The notes beneath the pieces are model-generated. The model did not search any database and was not told the DNA's origin. It saw only the letters and a program-made list of their open reading frames with translations. From assembly GCA_039029315.1 (NCBI GenBank), contig JBCCGK010000001.1, forward strand, positions 124,001 through 188,000: 64,000 nt of DNA, given 5' to 3'. The DNA is from JBCCCJ01 sp039029315. Its GTDB lineage: Bacteria; Bacteroidota; Bacteroidia; J057. This document shows, piece after piece, positions 52,851 to 61,678 of this stretch (position 1 is its first letter; the number at the start of each line of letters is the position of its first letter). The position numbers and the translations under genes are program-made.

Positions 52851-55800
52851 TTACCGTTTCATAATGGTCGCATCTGCATTCAAAATTGTACTAGCAACCA
52901 CAGTATTGGCTGCCAGTATAGCAGGATCTATCTTGGATGTTACCTCATATTCTCCTGTTCTGAGCCAACCGAGCTGTTTGTCTGGATGTTGGACAAATTT
53001 TGCCCGTTCGGTGGCTTGCAATTCCTGGAGGAGTTGGAGCTCTGCCACTTGAGGCATTCGTCCTGTCAGCAATCGGAAAGCATCCCGGATGCCATCAGAC
53101 AACTGACTGGCGGAAGAAATGGATTCTCCCAACACCTTGGCAGCCTCAACATATACGGGATCATTGAGCAGAACCAATGCCTGAAGCGGCGTACTGGTTT
53201 TCTGGCGCCGCACACTGCAGTTGGCTCTCGAAGGTGCATCAAAGGTTGCCTGGGTTGGATTGGGAATCGTTCGTCGCCAGAAGGTATACAAGCTTCGGCG
53301 GTACAATTTATTGCCGGAATCTTGTACATAAGTCCCTCCATTGATTGTCCACAATCCCTTCGGCTGATAGGGTTTGCTACTCGGTCCCCCAATGCCTTGA
53401 TTTAGTAGGCCGCTGGCGGCTAGGGCATTGTCTCGAATCATTTCGGCTGTGAGGCGAGCCGAAGGCCCCCGGGCCAAAAAGATGTTTTCGGGATCTTCCT
53501 CCTGAATGTTCTCGGGTGGAATGGAGGATTGTCGATAGGTCGCTGACATAACGATGAGCTTGGCCATACGTTTGATATCCCAACCACTGTCGATGAATTC
53601 TATCGCCAACCAATCCAGCAATTCAGGATGAGAGGGAAGTTCTCCCTGATTGCCAAAATCTTCAGAGGTTCTCACCAATCCTCGTCCAAAAAACTGTTGC
53701 CACAGGCGATTGATGGCTACCCGGGCAGTGAGGGGATGTGTCGGATCAGTGAGCCATCGTGCCAACCCCCATCGATTCCTGGGATAGGTTGGAGAAAAAG
53801 GCAGAAGACTTTCCGGAGTATTGGGAAACACCTCTTCACCAGGGACATTGTACTGACCACGCTGAAGAATGAAGGATTTGCGAGCTAAGTCTCTGTCCCG
53901 AACCACCATGACTTCCTGTACTGTATCCACAGTATGTCCATGCGATTGACGGAATGCCTGTAATTTTTTGAGTTGCTGGGCTCGCTTAGGCAGTCTGGTG
54001 GCCAGAAAATACTGTTTCAAGGCTTGCTTGTCAGCCAGATTCAATTGATCAGTGGGGTGCCCTAATTGCTCCTCAAAGGCTTGTTCATCGGCCAATTGTA
54101 AGACCTCCAATTGACTCAATTCTCGCTCGAATATCACAACCTCATCCACCACAGCTCCCTTGATGCCTGTTCCCCGCCATCTTGCTCCGATCTGAATGCC
54201 GGGTTCCTGCTCTTTGTTGAACAGAATACTTTTGTACAAATGGTCATTTTCAACTTCTGTGGCTACTTCTTGTCCATTGACATAGGCCTTTAATCCAGCA
54301 GCGGAACTTGAGCCATCATAGGTCATCATGACATGCACCCACTGGTCTCTTGGAATATCTTCTGCGTATTCTATGATGGCGTTGTCCGGGGTCGTTCGTG
54401 CCATCAGTAATTCAAGGCGATTGTCCTTGAGAGCGAGATGCAAGCCGCGGAAATTGTACAACAAGGCTCCTTCTCCTTTGTGAAACAGTACACCATTGGT
54501 CAACTCAGCAGGAATCTTTGTCCACATCCCTACAGAGAAGGGGTCAGATCTGTCGAATGCTCCAATCCCCCCGGCATCCAGCCAGGCATCGCCGTCCAAC
54601 AATAGCCCTTGCCCAAGCTTGCCTTCAGTAAAGGTAGGAGAGAGTTTTGTCTGAACTCCTTGTTGTTTCATGCCACCTTGTTCATGTGGAGGCAGAGAAT
54701 TAGTGAGAGAAGATCCTTCAAAAGAGAACCTTCCAATCAGGCCCTGAGGAGCTGATGTGAGAGAATTGGCCCTGGAATCTTCCTTGATCAGCCATTCTTG
54801 AAAGGCCGTTTCAGCCGCATGATCGATCTGTTCTAATTCCTGTTGTGCTGTCCCGATTTTTTGTTCCAGGAAGTGAATGGTTTTGTCCAGTTCATCATCT
54901 GTCAGCAGCATGGTCGGGACCGGCATGGCGTTGTCCCAGCTGATTTGACCAGCTTCGTTGACTTGATTGAAGAAACTGAAGAGTTCGTAGTAGTTCTTTT
55001 GGCTGATCGGGTCAAACTTATGGTCATGGCAACGGGCGCATTCCATGGTCAAACCCAGAAAAGCGGTTCCCAGGGTATTGGTGCGGTCTGCGACATATTC
55101 AATTCGAAATTCCTCGGGTACGATACCTCCTTCCATATTCTGCTGATGGTTGCGATTGAAGCCAGTTGCCAGAATTTGGGATTTGGCGGATTGTGGAATC
55201 AGGTCGCCCGCCATTTGCCAGTGAATGAACTGATCATAAGGCATATTGTCATTGAAGGCGTCTATGATCCAATCCCGCCAGGGAGACATATCCCGAAAGC
55301 GATCGACGGTATAGCCATGTGTATCAGCAAATCGGGCAACATCCATCCAGTCTGTTGCCATTCGCTCACCAAAATGTGGAGAAGAGAGGAGCCTGTTTAC
55401 GACTTTTTCATATGCGTCGGCAGAAGAATCTGAGAGGAAAGCGTCTACCTCTTCCAGGCTGGGGGGAAGCCCAGTCAGGTCGAAACTCAGGCGTCGAAGG
55501 AGCGTTTCTTTCTCTGCTTCAGGAGCGGTTTTCCATCCTTTTCGTTTGATAGATTGCTGAATGAAATGATCAATTGGATGGGCAGCCGAAGGAGGGATCT
55601 GAGTCTGGCTAGGAGGAATAAATGCCCAATGCGGTTTGTATTCAGCGCCTTGTTCGATCCAGCGGAGCAAGATTGCTTTTTCGCGATCGGTCAAGTGGAG
55701 TTCTGATTCAGGAGGAGGCATCACATGATCCTGCTTATCAGACAGAATTCGATGTGCCAGTTGGCTCGCGGATATATCCCCTGCCTTGATGGCATAGTGT

Positions 55801-56075
55801 CCGGGGTATTCAGGCAATTCTGCCAGCGCCGATGTGTGCACATCCAGCCTCAGTCCAGCTTCTCTTTTGTTGTTGTCTGGTCCATGGCAAGAAAAGCAGC
55901 GATCACTCAGGATCGGTTTGACATGTGTGTTGAAGTCGAGCTGATCTGGAAGGTGTTGCATGGCCAGCTCAACTTCGTCAGGTAGCTTAGGGCCACAAGC
56001 AGTCATCCATCCCAGTAAGAACGTGGCGATCAAACGAACTAAATACCTGACAGCTTTCCAATGAGTGATTGCCAT
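52851..56075 (-). CDS. PSCyt1/DUF1549/LamG/DUF1553 multidomain lipoprotein (PSD1 family)
   Basis: A protein of about 1074 residues. A lipoprotein signal (LLGWMTACGPK) is followed by a planctomycete-type cytochrome c domain with the heme motif CFSCHG (about residue 60). DUF1549 (about 140-335) has FDLTGLPPSLEEVDAFL, WMDVARFADTHGY and ECARCHDHKFDPI. A LamG-like beta-sandwich (about 450-610) includes DQWVHVMMTYDGS. DUF1553 (about 720-990) has NRWGLARWLTDPTHPLTARVA (shortened) and RQSSIPPENIQ. The start at MAITHWKAV (56075) gives the signal. Family members sit in glycan-degradation clusters with DUF1501 partners. Confidence 0.92.
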   Translation of the reverse strand: MAITHWKAVRYLVRLIATFLLGWMTACGPKLPDEVELAMQHLPDQLDFNTHVKPILSDRCFSCHGPDNNKREAGLRLDVHTSALAELPEYPGHYAIKAGDISASQLAHRILSDKQDHVMPPPESELHLTDREKAILLRWIEQGAEYKPHWAFIPPSQTQIPPSAAHPIDHFIQQSIKRKGWKTAPEAEKETLLRRLSFDLTGLPPSLEEVDAFLSDSSADAYEKVVNRLLSSPHFGERMATDWMDVARFADTHGYTVDRFRDMSPWRDWIIDAFNDNMPYDQFIHWQMAGDLIPQSAKSQILATGFNRNHQQNMEGGIVPEEFRIEYVADRTNTLGTAFLGLTMECARCHDHKFDPISQKNYYELFSFFNQVNEAGQISWDNAMPVPTMLLTDDELDKTIHFLEQKIGTAQQELEQIDHAAETAFQEWLIKEDSRANSLTSAPQGLIGRFSFEGSSLTNSLPPHEQGGMKQQGVQTKLSPTFTEGKLGQGLLLDGDAWLDAGGIGAFDRSDPFSVGMWTKIPAELTNGVLFHKGEGALLYNFRGLHLALKDNRLELLMARTTPDNAIIEYAEDIPRDQWVHVMMTYDGSSSAAGLKAYVNGQEVATEVENDHLYKSILFNKEQEPGIQIGARWRGTGIKGAVVDEVVIFERELSQLEVLQLADEQAFEEQLGHPTDQLNLADKQALKQYFLATRLPKRAQQLKKLQAFRQSHGHTVDTVQEVMVVRDRDLARKSFILQRGQYNVPGEEVFPNTPESLLPFSPTYPRNRWGLARWLTDPTHPLTARVAINRLWQQFFGRGLVRTSEDFGNQGELPSHPELLDWLAIEFIDSGWDIKRMAKLIVMSATYRQSSIPPENIQEEDPENIFLARGPSARLTAEMIRDNALAASGLLNQGIGGPSSKPYQPKGLWTINGGTYVQDSGNKLYRRSLYTFWRRTIPNPTQATFDAPSRANCSVRRQKTSTPLQALVLLNDPVYVEAAKVLGESISSASQLSDGIRDAFRLLTGRMPQVAELQLLQELQATERAKFVQHPDKQLGWLRTGEYEVTSKIDPAILAANTVVASTILNADATIMKR

Positions 56076-56359
56076 AGTAGATTGGTGTTTGTTGAGTAGT
56101 CTATATTGGGCAATCTGAAGGGGAAATCCAAAGAATGAGTTGGAGATTCGGCGGCAATCGCTTGTGCAGGAAGGGGAGCGCTTCGAATAATTCTTTCTGA
56201 CTGCTATTGGGACAGGGATTCCTTCGCCCATTTTCCCTTCAGGTTGACATCGGAGGTGTGATGATTGTTGGCAAAGCAAAGAGCATATTCACGAAGAGCA
56301 ATCGATTTTTCCTCAGAAATCTGTACTTTTTCCATAATATCCATCCAAAGCTAAATCTT

Positions 56360-57730
56360 ATGCACGCCTTCAACATCAATCGCCGCGAATTTCTCAAATC
56401 AGCCTCTGCCACCTTTGCATTGTCGGCTTTGGGCCCACAAGGACTGGACATCATCTTCCGCGACAAGCCTCTGAAAGTGGGGCTGATCGGTACAGGCTGG
56501 TATGGCAAAAGTGACCTCATGCGTTTGATACAAGTGGCAGATGTGGAAGTGGTCGGCCTATGTGATGTAGATCAGAACCAACTCAAAGGAGCTGCAGAAC
56601 TGGTCAGTCAACGACAGAAATCAGGGAAAACGCCTCCTGGATTTGGTGATTACAGGAAGATGTTGGCCGAGCAGGAAATGGACATCGTCATGATTGGCAC
56701 ACCGGATCACTGGCATGCCTTACAAGCCATCGAGGCTCTGAAGGCGGGAACTCATGTCTATTTGCAAAAGCCGATCAGTGTAGATGTAGTCGAAGGGCAA
56801 GCCATAGTAGCAGCGGCAGAGAAGTATGGCGGGACCGTACAGGTGGGCTTGCAAAGGAGAAGTACACCTCATTTTCTGGATGCCAAAAAGAACATCATCG
56901 ATGCAGGCCTGTTGGGCAAAGTGTCTCATGTAGAGATGTGCTGCTACTATCACATGCGGGCCAACAAAGCACCGGAAGTCATGCCGGTGCCTGACTTTTT
57001 TGATTATGAGATGTGGGCTGGGCCGGCCCCAAAGCGTCCTTTCGATGGCTTGCCGCATCGTGGCTGGTGGCGGGCCATGATGGAATACAGCAATGGCATC
57101 ATGGGCGACATGTGCGTGCATATGTTTGATGCGGCACGCTGGATGCTGGATTTGGGTTGGCCGAAGCGGATCAGCTCGCAAGGCGGAATATATGTGCAAA
57201 AGGACAGCAAAGCGACCAGCCCGGATACGCAATCAGCTATCTTCGAATATGAAGAACTCAACTGTGTTTGGCAACACCGCTCATGGGGTTCATCTCCTGA
57301 TCCTGACTATCCCTGGGCTTTGATCATCTATGGCGATAAGGGCACTCTGAAACTTGATACCTTGAAATTTGACTATATCCCCCAGGACAAATCCCTGCAA
57401 AAGATCCATCAGGATGCCTTATATGAGCGGGAGAAATATCCCGAAGATGTCAGCGAAAAGGACATCGAAATACACGCTGCACCAGCAACAAGAGGACAAT
57501 TGCTGAATTTTCTGGCAGCAATTGAGGAGAAAAGACCGCCCGTGGCCAACATTCATTCCAGCCATATCTCTACTGCCAGTTGTATCATGGCCAATCTCTC
57601 CATGCAGCTAGGCAGAGCCCTTGTCTACGATCCGGAGAAAGGCAAAGTGGTCGGCGATAAGGAAGCTAACAAATTGCTGGCGCGGCCGTACCGATCTCCC
57701 TGGACGCATCCTGATCCGAAAAAGGTGTAG
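56360..57730 (+). CDS. Exported Gfo/Idh/MocA family oxidoreductase
   Basis: A 456-residue NAD(P)-dependent oxidoreductase with a Tat-like signal (NINRREFLKSASATFALSALG). The Rossmann motif VGLIGTGWYGKSDL is followed by GLCDVDQNQL, IGTPDHWHALQAIEAL and the catalytic-type Lys in YLQKPISVD (EKP in most members). The C-terminal alpha/beta domain carries GDMCVHMFDAARWMLDLGWP, a His-containing helix typical of the family. Exported members act on sugars in the periplasm. It is divergent from the PSD1 gene, supporting a shared carbohydrate role. The start at MHAFNINRREF gives the signal. Confidence 0.92.
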   Translation: MHAFNINRREFLKSASATFALSALGPQGLDIIFRDKPLKVGLIGTGWYGKSDLMRLIQVADVEVVGLCDVDQNQLKGAAELVSQRQKSGKTPPGFGDYRKMLAEQEMDIVMIGTPDHWHALQAIEALKAGTHVYLQKPISVDVVEGQAIVAAAEKYGGTVQVGLQRRSTPHFLDAKKNIIDAGLLGKVSHVEMCCYYHMRANKAPEVMPVPDFFDYEMWAGPAPKRPFDGLPHRGWWRAMMEYSNGIMGDMCVHMFDAARWMLDLGWPKRISSQGGIYVQKDSKATSPDTQSAIFEYEELNCVWQHRSWGSSPDPDYPWALIIYGDKGTLKLDTLKFDYIPQDKSLQKIHQDALYEREKYPEDVSEKDIEIHAAPATRGQLLNFLAAIEEKRPPVANIHSSHISTASCIMANLSMQLGRALVYDPEKGKVVGDKEANKLLARPYRSPWTHPDPKKV

Positions 57731-57739
57731 GAGAACCTG

Positions 57740-59971
57740 CTACTCTCCCATAATGCGTCCAATCAAGGATTTGACAGGGTGGTAATGCTTGACCAGGATC
57801 ACTGGCTTGTCAGTCCCTTTGGCAATCATTTCAGGGATGGTACCAAATAGAATACGTTTGTAGACACCATAGCCAGCAGCACCAATTACGATGGCATCAT
57901 GCTGAGTGGCTTCTTCCAAAATGCCATCAGGAACGGAGGCTGAGTGGATGAGTTTCGTGCTCACATTTGTCTCCTTTTCCTCATTCAGGCGGTCCATGCT
58001 CTGCTTGATTCGCTCAGAAGCTTCATCCAGAGAATCCTGTCCAGCATCAGGTTTGACTACACTGGAAATGGTCAATTCCCCACCGTGTTGACGGACGATG
58101 GAGGCAATATATTCAGAAGCTTTTTCGGCATGTACCCCACCAGCTGATGGAAGCAAATACTTCTCAGTCATCGCCTTGCCCGCATTTTTGACCAGCATGA
58201 TATCCGTGCGAGCGAGGGTTACCACTGCATCTACTACCCGACCCAAAATCCTGTCAGCATTGGTACTATAGCCTTTCCAACCAAGCAGGATGAGATCAGC
58301 ATCTCTTTCGCGCGAAGTCTCCAGTATGGCTCTGGCAGCATTGTGACCAATGCGGAGCAAGGTAGTTACGGGCACATCATAGGCCTGTGCTGTATCATGT
58401 GCCAATTCTAGAACGTGCTGCTCCTTTTCGATGTATTCATCGTGCTCAGTGGGCCTGGACTGTTCCGGGACCAATGCCACCCGCAAGGCAATTACCTCTC
58501 CTTGGCGATCTGCAGCAATCGCACTGGCCATACGGATAAGTGGTTCCGCAGTCCGTGGATTGGCAATGGGCACAAGAATTTTGAATCGGGTTTCGTCTAC
58601 GGCATAACGACCCAGGGCGACCTTGGAAGGTGCGCCAGCAATGGCTTCTTCTTCTGCCTGCGTGCCTTTCCAGGCAAAAAAGGCCAATACCCCCAGGATC
58701 AGCGAAGCAATGGCCAGAATGACAGGCCCCGTATGATGCAGGATTTGGCTCAGGAGATAAATATTCGCCAAAATTCCCAATGCAGGCAATAGCGGTACCA
58801 ATGGCACCTTGAAGGGGCGCTTGATGTTGGGAAACTTTCTTCTGTGAATGATCAAGGCAGCATTCACCAATATCAAAACCAACAGCAATACTGTATCCGC
58901 GAAATGTGCCAAATCCTCCAACGGAAGCGCCAAGGCAAAGATCGTGATGGTTCCTCCCACCAGCATCGTGGCGACAATGGGCGTTTTCGTTCGGCTACTG
59001 ATCGCTCCAAATGCTTCTGGGAAATGTCCCAATTGACTCATGGCCAAGACTACTCGTGAACCAGCCATGATAGAGGCATTGGAGGCGGAAACCATAGAGA
59101 AAATCGCCCCAGCAATGATAACCATGCCGCCAATGGGACCAAGAAACTGGGTGGCGGCGGTTCCCATGGCCGCTTCTGTGTATTCTGTTAAGCCTGCTGC
59201 TACCACGACCAACACTACCAGAATGTACAGAACCGTTACAATTCCCATAGAGATGAAAATCGCTCTGGGGATGGTCTTGACAGGATTTTTTACTTCGCCG
59301 GCAGAGGCTGCAATAGCTGAAAACCCAAAAAAGGTGATGAAAACCATGGCAGCGGTACTTCCAATGGCAAGAATATCATTGCTGAATTTGGCAATCATCT
59401 CCTCCATCTCAATGCTGCTCATCCCGCCAAAAATAAACCAAATCAGAAGTGCCACCTTTCCAAGGGTCACAATGACCTGAAAACTGCCGCTTTCTTTCGT
59501 TCCCTTGATATTCAATAAGGTCAGCCCCACTAACATCACAATGCCCGAGAGGGCTTCGACTGGCGTTTCCCAGACAAATTCATAAAAATAACTGGAAAGA
59601 CTGGCGATATAGAATGCACAGGAAGAGGTATAGCCAAGGACCAGCGCCCATCCAACAAAATAGGCAAGTGGAGCCGAAAAGGTCTTCCTGGCATAGAGAT
59701 ATCCTTCTCCCGAATGTGGATAGATGGAGACGAATTCGCAATAGGTAAGGGCGGTGAAGGTCGCGACGACAGCAGCCAGCACAAAGGCTAGAATTGCAGC
59801 AGAGCCAACGTTTCGGATCGCAAGGCCTGAGAGGGTGAAAATCCCGGCTGCGATCATGGTACCAACGCCAATAGCAAGGGCAGTCGTCAATCCCAAATCC
59901 CGACTAAGTTCGGATTGGATATTGACTTTTGAAGAGGGTGACTGTTCCATGAAAGATCCTGTTTGAGCCAT
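57740..59971 (-). CDS. APC-family amino acid permease fused to two universal stress protein domains
   Basis: A 743-residue protein: about 12 helices in residues 20-455 (start ELSRDLGLTTALAIGVGTMIAAGIF, with the G-x-G-x-I-x-x-G substrate loop; ITFFGFSAIAASAGEVKNP later). It is followed by two Usp domains (about 465-600 and 610-740). The second has the nucleotide-binding pattern VIGAAGYGVYKRILFGTIPEMIAKG and the first LILLGWKGYSTNADRILG. Such fusions probably couple transport to nucleotide or stress sensing. The start at MAQTGSFMEQ was chosen; MEQSPSSK, seven codons later, is possible. Confidence 0.92.
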   Translation of the reverse strand: MAQTGSFMEQSPSSKVNIQSELSRDLGLTTALAIGVGTMIAAGIFTLSGLAIRNVGSAAILAFVLAAVVATFTALTYCEFVSIYPHSGEGYLYARKTFSAPLAYFVGWALVLGYTSSCAFYIASLSSYFYEFVWETPVEALSGIVMLVGLTLLNIKGTKESGSFQVIVTLGKVALLIWFIFGGMSSIEMEEMIAKFSNDILAIGSTAAMVFITFFGFSAIAASAGEVKNPVKTIPRAIFISMGIVTVLYILVVLVVVAAGLTEYTEAAMGTAATQFLGPIGGMVIIAGAIFSMVSASNASIMAGSRVVLAMSQLGHFPEAFGAISSRTKTPIVATMLVGGTITIFALALPLEDLAHFADTVLLLVLILVNAALIIHRRKFPNIKRPFKVPLVPLLPALGILANIYLLSQILHHTGPVILAIASLILGVLAFFAWKGTQAEEEAIAGAPSKVALGRYAVDETRFKILVPIANPRTAEPLIRMASAIAADRQGEVIALRVALVPEQSRPTEHDEYIEKEQHVLELAHDTAQAYDVPVTTLLRIGHNAARAILETSRERDADLILLGWKGYSTNADRILGRVVDAVVTLARTDIMLVKNAGKAMTEKYLLPSAGGVHAEKASEYIASIVRQHGGELTISSVVKPDAGQDSLDEASERIKQSMDRLNEEKETNVSTKLIHSASVPDGILEEATQHDAIVIGAAGYGVYKRILFGTIPEMIAKGTDKPVILVKHYHPVKSLIGRIMGE

Positions 59972-60145
59972 GTAAGTAAAGAAGTCGGCGGCTCTTTTCA
60001 AATTATTTCATGAATTGGAAAGGAAAGGGGGAATTGTATGTTTTGTTTTTTGTTGTCTAATGTCCTTTTTATTCATCTTCTGTAGCTTCTTGAAGGTATT
60101 CATGTACTTCGTGCTCCTTGATGAAAAAGGACCAAAAAATCAAGC

Positions 60146-60240
60146 CCCGATTCTCGGGATTTCGCTTCGCTCAACACAACCAACCAAGGCCATCCCACAA
60201 GCCATCCTCCCCGTCCCGATGTATCGAGATGCACCCAGCC
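60146..60240. repeat. REP-like hairpin sequence
   Basis: CCCGA-TTC-TCGGG (60146-60158) followed by GATTTCGCTTCGCTCAACAC, then CGTCCCGATGTATCGAGATG, resembles the short extragenic palindromic repeats scattered through many Bacteroidota chromosomes. Only one copy is in the window, so its repetitive nature is recalled, not shown here. The open frame across this region (60015-60407) is not considered a gene. Confidence 0.35.
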
Positions 60241-60269
60241 GCACTTGTTTTGGTTACTGCATTCTGCAT

Positions 60270-61541
60270 TTAGCGGAAAAGTGTCAGCCAGCCGCGTTCG
60301 AAGAATCGTTGGTTCAGGGGCTCATTGCGGACAGAGTAAAAAATCTGCCAATGGTAGGTTCCCTCGGGGCTCATGCGGCCCAGATATCTTCCATTCCAGC
60401 TCTCTGATGGGTCTGAGGAGGTAAAGACTGTCCGTCCCCAGCGATCTATGATTTGTATCTCAAAATCCCCGATTTCCCAGGAGGAGCTTAGAACAGGGCC
60501 GATACGATCATTGATGCCGTCTTCGTTCGGCGAAAAGGCTGTGGCCATATGGAGATAGGAATTGCAATCTTCTTGTTTGCGGATGCGAATGTGAAAGGGT
60601 ACCGTTACACAGGGTAATTCGAGATAGACCGTATAGGTTCCTGCTTCCCAAAAGATGCGCCTTTCGTCTGTTTTCCCGTCCTCCCATCGAATGTTGGCTT
60701 CCTCGAATATGGGAAAAGGCACAAGATCCTTGACCGAAGCCTGCCAGCCTCTGTTGAGGCAGGTCAGCGTATCGATGGTCAGTTCTTCGGGAATCTCTAA
60801 CAACTGAACAGCATCAATATCATGATAAAACCAGTGGAAGGCCCCCACAGAATCCAGATTCACACAAGGAAGCAAGGCATTGTGCTGCCCCAGGGTGCCG
60901 ACCAATCCCATATGTTGTTCGCCTCCCTCGGCAATGAAGCAATTGGAATAAGTATGCCAATCCCGGACCTGTCCAAGAAAGATGTCTCTGGATGAATCTG
61001 CCATCACAAGCCGATTGGGGGAATAGGCTTCAACAGTGAGATAGGCGCCATTGACCAACTCTCGCCTTACGATGACCTGTGCACTGTCCTCAGAAAAATA
61101 GATCCCGATCTGTTTTCGGGGAGAGGTGTCACAATTCCTCAATTGTGTCAGGTCGAAGTGATCCAATCCCTTGTTCCGAATCTGCATCTGAAAAAAATAG
61201 GCTCTTCCGGCTTCCAGTGGTTCTAATAATTTTACCCCCACCCCTTCAGACGCGATCATGCCATTGAAAGCCAAAATCCCACCCAGACCCAGGAATGCGT
61301 TGCCCTCAAAGGGCTGATACTTTTGATGCCAGAAGGGATGATCCGAGAAATGATTGGGACAGGTTTTGTAAAAAACATCTGGCGTCTCATTGGTGATATA
61401 CCAGGGACGGGTATGAAGGACGCCTTTATCCGGGCTGCTCGGGCAGCCCGTGATGGTTTCAAAGCTGCCGTTTGGAATGAGGTTCTGGCCTTGGAGGAAC
61501 AATGGCAGCAGCAATAGACAGAGGAACACCAGACTTTTCAT
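60270..61541 (-). CDS. Secreted protein with type B T9SS (gliding motility-associated) C-terminal domain
   Basis: A 423-residue protein: signal peptide (FLCLLLLPLFLQGQ), a NLIPNGSFE start typical of carbohydrate-binding-like jelly-roll domains (residues 20-230), a PKD-like segment (ANIRWEDGKTDERRIFWEAGTYTVYLEL, in pieces), and the type B sorting domain (about 330-423). That domain is recognised by ATAFSPNEDGINDRIGP, FEIQIIDRWGRTVF, SWNGRYLG and GTYHWQIFY. It is exported by the type IX system. Its ligand is unknown. It shares no operon with its neighbours. Confidence 0.9.
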   Translation of the reverse strand: MKSLVFLCLLLLPLFLQGQNLIPNGSFETITGCPSSPDKGVLHTRPWYITNETPDVFYKTCPNHFSDHPFWHQKYQPFEGNAFLGLGGILAFNGMIASEGVGVKLLEPLEAGRAYFFQMQIRNKGLDHFDLTQLRNCDTSPRKQIGIYFSEDSAQVIVRRELVNGAYLTVEAYSPNRLVMADSSRDIFLGQVRDWHTYSNCFIAEGGEQHMGLVGTLGQHNALLPCVNLDSVGAFHWFYHDIDAVQLLEIPEELTIDTLTCLNRGWQASVKDLVPFPIFEEANIRWEDGKTDERRIFWEAGTYTVYLELPCVTVPFHIRIRKQEDCNSYLHMATAFSPNEDGINDRIGPVLSSSWEIGDFEIQIIDRWGRTVFTSSDPSESWNGRYLGRMSPEGTYHWQIFYSVRNEPLNQRFFERGWLTLFR

Positions 61542-61678
61542 AAAAGAAAAGTAGGAAGTTTTGGGGGGAATGTCTAGTTCTTGAGTCTGATTCGAAGAGA
61601 TATCAAAATAGGAGTGAAGTTCCGATCTATGGAAGAGCCTATCTTCATTAGGCAGTGAGAAAGAGAGGCAAGTTTGTA

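Noticed and set aside
60015..60407. A 130-codon open frame upstream of the APC-Usp gene
   Set aside because: It crosses a REP-like hairpin and runs antisense into the T9SS gene, and its composition is not protein-like.
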